Source of the DNA: Croceivirga sp.
Lineage (GTDB): Bacteria; Bacteroidota; Bacteroidia; Flavobacteriales; Flavobacteriaceae
Assembly (NCBI GenBank): GCA_028284665.1
Contig: JANQRG010000018.1
Coordinates: forward strand, 1 to 64,000
DNA length: 64,000 bases
Reading direction: 5' to 3'
The number at the start of each line of letters is the position of its first letter. Position 1 is the first letter of the stretch. Below, one piece after another: positions 8,647-16,576 of this stretch. A program made the position numbers and the translations under genes. The notes below the pieces were generated by a model. That model did no database searches. It had not been told where the DNA came from and saw only the letters and a program-made list of their open reading frames with translations.

Positions 8647-8694
8647 AGTCCCGCCTTTGTTAAATACATTTCAAAAGGGTGGGACTTATTTTTT
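8647..8694. terminator. Terminator between cupredoxin and the convergent TetR gene
   Basis: A 12-bp stem with two wobble pairs (8647-8658 with 8675-8686) is followed by a T-rich tail. It closes the cupredoxin transcript, and its 3' end touches the TetR stop codon. Confidence 0.7.
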
Positions 8695-9267
8695 AAGCTG
8701 AACATTAAGCAGTAAATCGGCGCCCATTTGTTTGGCCAGATGAATTGGCCAATCATTTTTGTGCAAATAGCTTTGGGTGATAGCGCTTTCATAAAGTAAA
8801 TAAATACCTCCAGCAATTTTCTCCCGTTCGGCTTTGGAACTAAACGCCACAGTATCCTGAATAAGCTTGTCAAGTAGGGACAACAATTCTTCCTTTTGTT
8901 TCCGGATTAGGGGGAAAATCTTTTTGTTTTGAGCAGTGGTCTCTGCCAGTATTTTTTGCGCCCAACATCCGTGAAAATCCTTTTGCCTGAAGCGGTTCCT
9001 AAGCACCTCAAAAATGCACAACAATTTATCCTTAGGCGATTTGCCTTCTGCGATATACAATTGCAATTCGTCAGTGAATTCCTTGTGTTTTTGCTGCAAA
9101 TAAGCAACACAAAGATCTTCTTTGGATTTAAAGTGGTGGTATAAAGTAGCCTTTGCAATAGTTGCTTTGGAGATGATTTCATTCACCCCGGTTACGTTGT
9201 ACCCTTTTACATAAAACAATTCGCTAGCAACGGCTATAATATGTTCACGAATGTTTTCTTTCTTCAC
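8686..9267 (-). CDS. TetR/AcrR family transcriptional regulator
   Basis: The N-terminal DNA-binding domain is clear (residues 5-55: HIIAVASELFYVKGYNVTG, then IAKATLYHHFKSKEDLC). The C-terminal ligand domain, about 135 residues, is of the kind found in repressors controlling efflux or reductase genes. It is divergent from a small four-TM membrane protein gene at 9413, the likely target. An inverted repeat just upstream of its start may be its operator. Confidence 0.9.
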   Translation of the reverse strand: MKKENIREHIIAVASELFYVKGYNVTGVNEIISKATIAKATLYHHFKSKEDLCVAYLQQKHKEFTDELQLYIAEGKSPKDKLLCIFEVLRNRFRQKDFHGCWAQKILAETTAQNKKIFPLIRKQKEELLSLLDKLIQDTVAFSSKAEREKIAGGIYLLYESAITQSYLHKNDWPIHLAKQMGADLLLNVQLKK

Positions 9268-9274
9268 ATGTTAA

Positions 9275-9301
9275 AAGTAGGCATTTAACCAACGTCTACT
9301 T
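9275..9301. promoter_or_regulatory. Candidate TetR operator (inverted repeat)
   Basis: Arms AAGTAGGC and GTCTACTT match at 7 of 8 positions around a short centre and lie 8 bp upstream of the TetR start, in the divergent gap to the gene at 9413. Position and symmetry suggest autoregulation. No binding data exist here. Confidence 0.4.
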
Positions 9302-9412
9302 ATATCTCAGGGACCAGAGTTTTGAGTTGTTATCGAAAATTTAAAGTTTGTCGGGCGTTAGCAGGCAACCAATGGTACAATGTATTTCGTCTGTATAGAT
9401 AACTACTAGGTT

Positions 9413-9799
9413 ATGAACAACAGCTATACTTTGAGAAATTTCAAGATCTCTATTATAATTGGAAGTGTTTTACTCATAACAATGGCACTTCTTCACGGCA
9501 GTGGATTTGAGTACGTTGTTAACAAGATGAACCAATCCAATGCGCCTTCTTTTTTAAAAGAGATTATGCCCGTTCTCTTCTTACAACCTTCTGTTCATTT
9601 GCTGGGCCTGGCATCTTTTGGGGGGATTACCATTTTTTTGAGAGAGAAAGCCCGCCCAATTCTAGTACTGGTTGCTATTTTTATTGGGATAAACCTGGTT
9701 TTCGCAATATATCTGAAAGCGTATTTTCCGGGGGTAATACTGCTTCTTTCATTAGGTTGTTTCCTACTGGCAATGCGTTACCAAAGAACACAACAGTAG
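9413..9799 (+). CDS. Small four-TM membrane protein, unknown function
   Basis: A 128-aa hydrophobic protein with four predicted transmembrane helices (about residues 11-30, 50-75, 80-98 and 102-120) and a basic C-terminal tail (MRYQRTQQ). It starts at an ATG and is transcribed divergently from the TetR gene, so it may be under that repressor. I do not recognise the family with confidence. It resembles small DoxX- or DUF4345-like inner-membrane proteins only in topology. Confidence 0.65.
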   Translation: MNNSYTLRNFKISIIIGSVLLITMALLHGSGFEYVVNKMNQSNAPSFLKEIMPVLFLQPSVHLLGLASFGGITIFLREKARPILVLVAIFIGINLVFAIYLKAYFPGVILLLSLGCFLLAMRYQRTQQ

Positions 9800-9906
9800 T
9801 ATACGGCCTTTTACTACCTAACTCCGGAGTCATAGTTTTTTTAATTCTTTTTTATGATTTGTTTAATGGATTAAAATTGCATTGATGATTAGTTTCGCCA
9901 AATAAA

Positions 9907-10374
9907 TTGTACAAAGTGATACTGGATTTCGTTTTAACCATACTTTGGAGTTTATCCCCTTTTGGGGAGGCTAAAGTTGGCATTCCTTATGGAATGCTCA
10001 ATGGGTTAAACGTATATCTTGTTTTTATTGCAGGTTTTGTTGCCAATGTGCTGGTCTTTCCCTTGATGATGTTCTTTCTGGAAAAAGTAAATCAGCATCT
10101 GCTTAAGTGGCGATTCTATAAAAAATCGGCTGTATCTATTGCCAAACGAGCGAAACTAGGGACCGGGGAAAAGATTCAAAAATACGGGGTCTTCGGTCTT
10201 ATCTTCTTTGTTATGATCCCCTTACCGGGAACAGGGGTTTATGCAGGCAGTATAGCGGCATATATCTTCAAAATGGATAAACGAAAAGCCTTTCTTGCCA
10301 ATACGATAGGGATCTTTTTGTCTTCGGTATTCATTTGGACAGCTACCCTACTTTCCATCAATGACACAGTATAA
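9907..10374 (+). CDS. Small multi-drug export family membrane protein (PF06695-type)
   Basis: A 155-aa integral membrane protein with the features of the small multidrug export / DUF family PF06695: an N-terminal SPFGEAKVGIPYGM segment, a central IPLPGTGVYAGSIAAYIF motif and four hydrophobic segments. No ATG exists upstream in frame before a stop, so TTG at 9907 is the likely start. The name reflects the family. Actual drug export is not established. Confidence 0.8.
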   Translation: MYKVILDFVLTILWSLSPFGEAKVGIPYGMLNGLNVYLVFIAGFVANVLVFPLMMFFLEKVNQHLLKWRFYKKSAVSIAKRAKLGTGEKIQKYGVFGLIFFVMIPLPGTGVYAGSIAAYIFKMDKRKAFLANTIGIFLSSVFIWTATLLSINDTV

Positions 10375-10499
10375 CAATCCTGTTTGTTGTCAACAGTGTC
10401 AAAAATCAAACGTCAATTGAACGGAGAAGACCCTTTGTCCCAACGGCCATGGGTATCTTTGTTCAGCTCTGAGTATCGGACATAGTTGCATTAATTTGA

Positions 10500-11900
10500 T
10501 TATGTCATTTTCATTGCAACCGGATCCCAACCAACCGGCTTTTTTTGATAGTAACTTTCGTTGGCCAATAATGCCGCTCCGGCAGCTCTCAATCCAAAAG
10601 TTGGGTCCTGTAGAACAGTACCGTTCTGTCTAATAGCAGTAAAGAAATTATAAAAGTGATCGTGGTGTGAACCTTTGTAATCCTGAGGGGACTCCCAAGT
10701 TGTGGTTCCGGTTTTTAACGCCGATTTTCTTGCTTGGGCAGTTAAACCGGAAAAGTCATTCTTGATTTTGTTTTGCGTAGCTTCTGTGTATGCTATCATA
10801 GAATACGCACTAGGGTTCATTTCAAGCTTTGATCGCCTTACCGTTACAGAATTCCATCCCAACTCCATTTCCCCCTCGGTGCCGATAAGTTTAAATCCCG
10901 AACCACCACCTGAACCGGCGATAAAGTTTATTCGAAAAGAAGCATTGAATTGAGAGTGGGTTTCGGTCTTTGGAAAATCATATAGCGTAATACTTACATC
11001 AGGCACATCTCGTCCATCTTTCCAATAACGAAGGCCACCGGTGGCGAAAGCCCCAACGGGTCCCAGGGAATCTAAAATATAATGCAAGGATGAAAAAGCA
11101 TGAACAAACAGGTCTCCGGCAACGCCGGTACCATAATCTTTATAATTCCTCCAACGAAAAAAACGTACGGGGTCGTAAGGTACTTTTGGTGCATTCCCCA
11201 GGAAAGTGTCAAAGTCTACCGTATCTGGATTCTGGTCCGGGGGAATTGGATATTGCCATGCTCCTTCTGCGGAATAACGGTCATTATAAAAATCCAGAAG
11301 CACCAACTCACCAATAGTGCCTTCATGATACAATTGACGGGCCTTTTCATTGGCCAAGGAAGCCATTCCCTGACTTCCAACCTGACAGATCTTACCACTA
11401 TCTTTTTGTGCTGAAATGATTTCCTGACCATCTTCCCATTTTTGGACCATGGGCTTTTCACAATACACATGTTTTCCGGCTTTAAGGGCATCAACCGTTA
11501 TTTTCTTGTGCCAATGGTCTGGGGTGGCTACAATTACGGCATCAATATCATTGCGCTCCAGTAGTTTTCGATAGTCTCTGGTCACAAAAATAGTGTTGCC
11601 CCAAAGCTCTTTTGCGCGCTCCAACCGGCCTTGATACAGATCGCAGGCGGCTACCAGCTTTACCCCGCTAACGGAGAGTGCTGCTTGTGTGTCATAGATT
11701 CCCTGAATCCCTGAACCAATAAGACCTAGGTTTATTTGGTCATTAGCTGTAAAGGAGTCCTTATATGTGGGTGTTGTCAAAAACAAACGCTCCCCTTGCG
11801 ATGCTGATAGTATAAAAGGAGAAGTCCCAACGGCAGCTGAGGCTATGGATGCTTTTTTGATAAACGATCTACGGGAGTTTTTTGAATTCTTTTGATTCAT
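10500..11900 (-). CDS. Tat-exported Gfo/Idh/MocA family oxidoreductase
   Basis: A 466-aa NAD(P)-dependent sugar or polyol oxidoreductase of the Gfo/Idh/MocA superfamily. The twin-arginine signal SRRSFIKKASIASAAVG at the N-terminus predicts export of the folded, cofactor-loaded enzyme to the periplasm. The Rossmann segment INLGLIGSGIQG, VIVATPDHWHKK and the lysine motif HVYCEKPMV are present. Bacteroidota have many such proteins, some of them GH109-like glycosidases, linked to glycan use. No sugar locus surrounds it here, so the substrate is unknown. Confidence 0.88.
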   Translation of the reverse strand: MNQKNSKNSRRSFIKKASIASAAVGTSPFILSASQGERLFLTTPTYKDSFTANDQINLGLIGSGIQGIYDTQAALSVSGVKLVAACDLYQGRLERAKELWGNTIFVTRDYRKLLERNDIDAVIVATPDHWHKKITVDALKAGKHVYCEKPMVQKWEDGQEIISAQKDSGKICQVGSQGMASLANEKARQLYHEGTIGELVLLDFYNDRYSAEGAWQYPIPPDQNPDTVDFDTFLGNAPKVPYDPVRFFRWRNYKDYGTGVAGDLFVHAFSSLHYILDSLGPVGAFATGGLRYWKDGRDVPDVSITLYDFPKTETHSQFNASFRINFIAGSGGGSGFKLIGTEGEMELGWNSVTVRRSKLEMNPSAYSMIAYTEATQNKIKNDFSGLTAQARKSALKTGTTTWESPQDYKGSHHDHFYNFFTAIRQNGTVLQDPTFGLRAAGAALLANESYYQKKPVGWDPVAMKMT

Positions 11901-11962
11901 TTGGAAGGAGTATGGTGAAACCGTAAGTTAATCTATTTTCCTTTCCCTAAATGAAAGTAAAT

Positions 11963-13060
11963 TCAAAAATCAAACTTCAATTGCACGGAAACCCGTTCGG
12001 GTGCCGACTTTTCTTTCTTCTCCGTGTTGAGGTTAGAAAGCGAAAGCCCAAGAAGTCGTACAGAATCCTTTAATTCGGATTGATACAAAAGTGTTTTACC
12101 GGTTTCGAGGATAAGTGCTTTGTCGGCAACAAAATAGGGAAGGGTCTTGCTTCGGGTCTGCAAGGTAAAATCACTATACTTTATTTTAAGCGTAACTGTT
12201 TTTCCAGCGATTTTACTTTTTTTTAGACGGCGATCCAGTTCGGCAGCAATGTTTTCCAACTTTTCCAGCATGAATATCTCGCTGCTCAAATTTTCACTAA
12301 AAGTACGCTCTGCACCCACAGATTTGGGTATTCGCTCCGGTTTTACCTCACTTAAATGTATACCCCTTACCACCTGGTAATAGTATTGTCCGCTCTTACC
12401 AAAATGTTGATTAAGGAATTCCTGGGATTTTTTCTTCAAATCTTTACCTGTGAAAATGCCCAGTTGATACATTTTTTCAGCCGTCACTTTCCCTACACCA
12501 TAGAACTTTCGAATCTCAAGGTTTTCCAGAAATTGAAGCGCTTCTTCCGGATTTACCGTTTTTTGCCCATTAGGCTTGTTGTAATCACTCGCTACTTTGG
12601 CCAAAAACTTGTTAATTGAAATTCCCGCAGAAGCGGTAAGTCCGGTCTTTTCAAATATTGTTTTACGAATTTCCTGTGCAATGAGTGTTGCACTCGGATT
12701 TCCTTTTTTATTCTTGGTAACATCCAGGTAGGCCTCGTCTAAAGAAAGTGGCTCCACAAGATCGGTATATGAATAGAAAACCTCCCTGATCTGAAGAGAG
12801 ACTGCTTTGTACCGTTCAAATCTTGGCTTTACGAAAATGAGCTCTGGGCATTTCTGTTTGGCAAGATATCCGCTCATGGCACTGCGAACCCCAAATTTTC
12901 TGGCTTCATAACTTGCCGCTGAAACTACCCCTCTCTTTGAACCTCCACCTACTGCAACCGGTTTTCCTTTCAGTTCCGGATGATCGTGCTGTTCCACGGA
13001 AGCGTAAAAAGCATCCATGTCTACATGAATAATCTTTCGAAGAGGGAAATCAAAGGCCAT
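11963..13060 (-). CDS. dinB: DNA polymerase IV (Y family)
   Basis: DinB is a translesion DNA polymerase. The palm motif HVDMDAFYASVEQ near the N-terminus and SLDEAYLDVT carry the catalytic acids, and helix-hairpin-helix and little-finger regions follow. The C-terminal QLKFDF resembles a sliding-clamp binding motif. I chose the ATG at 13060 (MAFDFPLRKIIHVDMD, 365 aa). The extra TTG two codons upstream is unnecessary. The -7 box lies directly against the ATG, suggesting a nearly leaderless mRNA. Confidence 0.96.
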   Translation of the reverse strand: MAFDFPLRKIIHVDMDAFYASVEQHDHPELKGKPVAVGGGSKRGVVSAASYEARKFGVRSAMSGYLAKQKCPELIFVKPRFERYKAVSLQIREVFYSYTDLVEPLSLDEAYLDVTKNKKGNPSATLIAQEIRKTIFEKTGLTASAGISINKFLAKVASDYNKPNGQKTVNPEEALQFLENLEIRKFYGVGKVTAEKMYQLGIFTGKDLKKKSQEFLNQHFGKSGQYYYQVVRGIHLSEVKPERIPKSVGAERTFSENLSSEIFMLEKLENIAAELDRRLKKSKIAGKTVTLKIKYSDFTLQTRSKTLPYFVADKALILETGKTLLYQSELKDSVRLLGLSLSNLNTEKKEKSAPERVSVQLKFDF

Positions 13061-13063
13061 TTT

Positions 13064-13082
13064 CAAATTTAGGCTATATTTA
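13064..13082. promoter_or_regulatory. Divergent -7 boxes for dinB and the gene at 13088
   Basis: On the minus strand TAAATTTG (13071-13064) lies 3 bp from the dinB ATG. On the plus strand TATATTTA (13075-13082) lies 5 bp from the ATG at 13088. Both fit TAnnTTT(G/A), and both place transcription starts at or beside the start codons. The two genes share only 27 bp. Confidence 0.5.
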
Positions 13083-13087
13083 AAAGG

Positions 13088-13771
13088 ATGGAAAAAAACC
13101 AGAAAAGAGCTATTATCCTGGGGGCAACCGGACTGGTAGGGGGAAAATTGTTACGCTTCCTGTTGGAAGATGACCGTTATAAAATGATAACCGTACTGTC
13201 AAGAAGAAAATTGGACATTAGCCATCCCAAACTTAATGTTGTGGTGGGCGACTTGCTGCAACTAAAGGCGTTTGGTAAGGAAGTTCAAGGGGATGAGGTT
13301 TTTTGCTGTATTGGGACAACAAAGGCAAAAACCCCGGAAAAGGAACGGTATAAAGCAATAGACTATGGTATTCCCGTTAATATGGCCAAACACTGCAAAG
13401 AAAATGACATAACCACCTTTATAACCATCTCAGCCATGGGAGCGGATCCAAAGAGTCCCATATTTTACAACAGGATAAAAGGAGAGATGGAGCAGGATGT
13501 TATTGCGATAGGGCTTCCAAAGACCCATATAGTACAACCTGGCCTGATAGGGGGTAAACGAGAAGAGAAAAGGCCAGGAGAGTATTTTTTTAAAAAGGTT
13601 TTGGGTGGTTTGGATTTTTTAATGATTGGTCCTTTACAGCAGTATTGGATCATTTTACCTGAGACTATTGCCAGGGCAATGCTTTGGTTGGCCAACCATC
13701 CGTATGATCCTATTCGCGTCTCATCCACTATTTTAAAAACCATAGGAACAAATGGAACATCTGGAAATTGA
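13088..13771 (+). CDS. NAD(P)H-binding oxidoreductase (TIP30/atypical SDR-like)
   Basis: A 227-aa Rossmann-fold protein beginning RAIILGATGLVGGKLLRFLL, the dinucleotide loop of atypical short-chain reductases of the HTATIP2/TIP30 group. ITISAMGADPKSPIFYNRIK contains the S...Y...K active-site pattern. The substrate is unknown. Its 3' end overlaps the CYTH gene by 20 nt, beginning a run of tightly packed genes. Confidence 0.82.
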   Translation: MEKNQKRAIILGATGLVGGKLLRFLLEDDRYKMITVLSRRKLDISHPKLNVVVGDLLQLKAFGKEVQGDEVFCCIGTTKAKTPEKERYKAIDYGIPVNMAKHCKENDITTFITISAMGADPKSPIFYNRIKGEMEQDVIAIGLPKTHIVQPGLIGGKREEKRPGEYFFKKVLGGLDFLMIGPLQQYWIILPETIARAMLWLANHPYDPIRVSSTILKTIGTNGTSGN

Positions 13772-14234
13772 ACGCAAATTTTTGGTAAGGTCCGATGTAT
13801 ACAAGGATAGTGCTGCTTCTCAGTTGCGGATGGTGCAAGGGTTTTTGAATACCCATCCTGAGCGTACTGTACGGGTAAGAATTATGGGAAATACCGCCCT
13901 ACTTACGGTAAAAGGAGCAGGAAATACCTCGGGCACAACCCGGTTTGAATGGGAAACCGAAATTCCGGTTGCTGAAGCGACCAACCTAATTGATCTATGT
14001 GAACCTATCATCCTGGAAAAGGTTCGTTTTGTAGTTCCTGTAGGTAAGCATGTTTTTGAGGTGGATGAATTCTTAGGGGAGAACAAAGGACTGGTTATCG
14101 CTGAAATTGAGCTGCAGCATGAGGATGAACCCTTCGAAAAGCCTCCTTGGCTTGGAGCGGAAGTCACCGGAAATATCCGGTATTACAATTCACAATTAAG
14201 TTTAAAACCGTATAACCAATGGAAAAACAAGTAG
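13752..14234 (+). CDS. CYTH domain protein (triphosphate tunnel enzyme family)
   Basis: A 160-aa CYTH protein. The diagnostic ExExK motif is at the N-terminus (LEIERKFLV), and basic and acidic strands such as TVRVRIMG, LTVKGAG and EVDEFLGENKGLVIAEIEL form the tunnel. Bacterial members of this size are usually inorganic triphosphatases or related phosphohydrolases. Adenylate cyclase activity is less likely. It overlaps the upstream gene by 20 nt and the downstream lipoprotein gene by 16 nt. Confidence 0.88.
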   Translation: MEHLEIERKFLVRSDVYKDSAASQLRMVQGFLNTHPERTVRVRIMGNTALLTVKGAGNTSGTTRFEWETEIPVAEATNLIDLCEPIILEKVRFVVPVGKHVFEVDEFLGENKGLVIAEIELQHEDEPFEKPPWLGAEVTGNIRYYNSQLSLKPYNQWKNK

Positions 14235-14710
14235 TGCTAGCGGGCCTAATTCTAATTATGCTTTGGGGATGTAAGCAACCTCAGGGAACACCGGAACATC
14301 GGCAAACAGAGGAACCGAAAAAAGCAATCGCTGAGGTGAAACAGGAACTCATTGATCAGGGCTACCAGATTTTTGATTATGTTGATGAAAAAACGAAAGA
14401 CACTGTTCTCATGCAACAGTATTTTATTGCCTTTTTGAAACGTGGTCCCGAACGTTCGCAAGACAAAGCAGCTGCGGATAGTCTACAGGCCTTGCACTTG
14501 GCCCATCTAGGACGAATGTACGAAGCCGGATATGCCGATATTTCGGGACCTTTTGGTGATGATGGGGATATTCGCGGTATTACCATCTATAATGTTCCGA
14601 CCCTTCAAATGGCCGATAGTCTGGCAAATTTGGATCCTGCCGTACAAGTAGGCAGATTGGAAATTGAGGTGCATCCTTGGTGGGCGGCAAAAGGGTTCCC
14701 GTTACGATAA
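14219..14710 (+). CDS. YCII-related domain lipoprotein
   Basis: A 163-aa protein with a lipoprotein signal (lipobox ending in WGC at about residue 18) followed by a YCII-like ferredoxin-fold domain (about residues 65-160: MQQYFIAFLKRGPERSQDK, GPFGDDGDIRGITIYNV, AVQVGRLEIEVHPWW). The catalytic or binding role of YCII proteins is poorly known, and a lipid-anchored one is uncommon. It starts inside the CYTH coding sequence and ends 11 bp before the YhhN-family gene. Confidence 0.75.
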   Translation: MEKQVVLAGLILIMLWGCKQPQGTPEHRQTEEPKKAIAEVKQELIDQGYQIFDYVDEKTKDTVLMQQYFIAFLKRGPERSQDKAAADSLQALHLAHLGRMYEAGYADISGPFGDDGDIRGITIYNVPTLQMADSLANLDPAVQVGRLEIEVHPWWAAKGFPLR

Positions 14711-14721
14711 AACCATCTTTT

Positions 14722-15378
14722 GTGAAAATCATTAGTAGTAGAACAGTATTGAATACCCTTATCTTTTTGAGTGCTCTTGTTGCCATTTTTCTGGATTATC
14801 AAGGGAGTTCGTGGTTCTATTTTTTCAAACCCATCACCACAATACTGGTCATTCTTCTGCCAGTTTTGACAAAGGGAGAGAACAATAAATTTAGAAATAC
14901 CCTTATAGCAGCGCTCTGTTTTTGCGTTATGGGCGATGTACTCTTGTTAAAATCAGATTTCTTTGTTTATGGTTTGGGAACCTTTTTAATAGGTCATCTT
15001 TTGTTTTCAAAAGGATTTATTTATCTGGAAGGTTTTCAAAAAAACATTGCAATAGCACTGGTTCTGTTGTTGGTAGGCATTGGTATATATATTTGGTTGT
15101 ATAAAGATTTAGGGGTCCTTAAATATCCGGTTGCGGCATATGTTTTGGTCATCTTATTCATGGTTTGGCAAGGAGTTTCATTGTATCTGGACAACAAAAA
15201 AACCAGTTACGCATTAATTGCTCTTGGAGCCTTACTATTTATGTTTTCGGATGCTTTAATAGCCATAAACAAATTCAAAAACCCGTTTGAACTTTCAGGA
15301 ATGTTGATATTGTCGACCTACTGGTTAGCAATTACTTTAATTGCAAATGGGAGTTCAATGCATTCTAAGAGAATATAA
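14722..15378 (+). CDS. Lysoplasmalogenase-like YhhN family membrane protein
   Basis: YhhN/TMEM86 proteins are multi-pass membrane hydrolases, some of which cleave lysoplasmalogens. The family's acidic membrane motifs are visible (CVMGDVLLL and FMFSDALIAINKF), and about eight hydrophobic segments span the protein. I prefer a GTG start at 14722 (218 aa), 11 bp after the previous stop. A frame from an ATG at 14677 would overlap the lipoprotein gene by 34 nt. Confidence 0.82.
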   Translation: MKIISSRTVLNTLIFLSALVAIFLDYQGSSWFYFFKPITTILVILLPVLTKGENNKFRNTLIAALCFCVMGDVLLLKSDFFVYGLGTFLIGHLLFSKGFIYLEGFQKNIAIALVLLLVGIGIYIWLYKDLGVLKYPVAAYVLVILFMVWQGVSLYLDNKKTSYALIALGALLFMFSDALIAINKFKNPFELSGMLILSTYWLAITLIANGSSMHSKRI

Positions 15379-15445
15379 ACATTAGGGTGTTAGCTGCCAG
15401 GAAGCTAACAAAAAATGATGACCATAGTCGAATGGAAGTTGGACT

Positions 15446-16573
15446 TCAGGCCCCTTCAGTTGTGGCTGTTTCCATTTTGGTATCAGAAAGACGAAATTTT
15501 GAGATCTTTCTCGATAGTAATTTGATCAATGGGAATGTAGTACCAAGCAATAAGAGCACTGAACCCACAAACAAAGTATTTATTGGCGAATCCAATAAAG
15601 GTCCGCTATTTAAAACGCCTAAAATCAAGGTCGTCGAAAGTGGAAAAGACAGGGCCAAGATAGCAATGGCGAAATCACTGTCGAACGTCTTCGATTTTTT
15701 CTCAAGTTCTAAACTGTCCACGAACGACAGATGGGCAAAGGGCCAAAAACTACAGGCACTCAATCCAAAAGAGAGTATGAGTAGAGTATCATTTTGAAGG
15801 TTATGCCCAGAAACAGCAAGGAATATTGCAACCAGGAAGAAAACCAGACTGGCCCTGATAAGAAGCATGGACAAAATTTGTAAAAACTGCTTCTTTTTGA
15901 TTTTTACGGCCAAGCCAATGAACAATAGTACTAGTGGGGTCATCATTAGACTTAGTTTTAAAAGCGTATCGCTAATTACAAAAGGCATAGATTGCATATT
16001 CAAGCCTAAGAAAAGCAATAAAAGGGCGAAGCCAATAAACAGGTTTACCGGCTCGGTCACCAAAGTTTTCAATAAGGAAACAAGTTTGTCCTTACTCCCC
16101 ATGCGGCTGTCTTGGTTTCTAGAATAAAACCAATGCATGGCCACCAGATATAAAATAATAAGTACAAATATCTTGTTACCCAAATCGGCCATTGCCGCCT
16201 TAGCCAAATAATCATCACCTAAAAATTCTAAAACAAATGGAAAGCAAGAGAGCCCGGGCGCCAATGAGGGAATCAAGAGTCTTGCAGTTCTATAGGCAGG
16301 GGTGCTTTTCTTAAAACCAACAATTGGGAGCAAAAAAGGGGAAACCACAAAAAGGAGCGCGTTAAACAACAAGGCCATTAGCGGCAATAACAAAAGACTT
16401 GCCTCAACTTTGATTCCCAACAACGCAATAAATATTGTGGCTGGGAGCGCAAGGTTCAAAATGATCTTCTTTAGACCATTCACCTCTTCCTGAGACTTGA
16501 ACTTTGTCTTTAAAAGTACCCCAAGAAAGATAAACAGGAGGAAAACAACGGTTTTTTCAATACCAACCTCCAT
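15446..16573 (-). CDS. AEC family transporter (auxin efflux carrier-type)
   Basis: A 375-aa integral membrane protein with about ten helices in two repeats. The N-terminus (VFLLFIFLGVLLKTKFKS, then LKKIILNLALPATIFIALL) and the second half match the AEC fold, which includes malonate and other organic-acid permeases. The substrate cannot be inferred. It ends 68 bp from the convergent YhhN gene and follows the Tat aminotransferase by 3 bp, so those two are co-transcribed. Confidence 0.82.
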   Translation of the reverse strand: MEVGIEKTVVFLLFIFLGVLLKTKFKSQEEVNGLKKIILNLALPATIFIALLGIKVEASLLLLPLMALLFNALLFVVSPFLLPIVGFKKSTPAYRTARLLIPSLAPGLSCFPFVLEFLGDDYLAKAAMADLGNKIFVLIILYLVAMHWFYSRNQDSRMGSKDKLVSLLKTLVTEPVNLFIGFALLLLFLGLNMQSMPFVISDTLLKLSLMMTPLVLLFIGLAVKIKKKQFLQILSMLLIRASLVFFLVAIFLAVSGHNLQNDTLLILSFGLSACSFWPFAHLSFVDSLELEKKSKTFDSDFAIAILALSFPLSTTLILGVLNSGPLLDSPINTLFVGSVLLLLGTTFPLIKLLSRKISKFRLSDTKMETATTEGA

Positions 16574-16576
16574 GTA

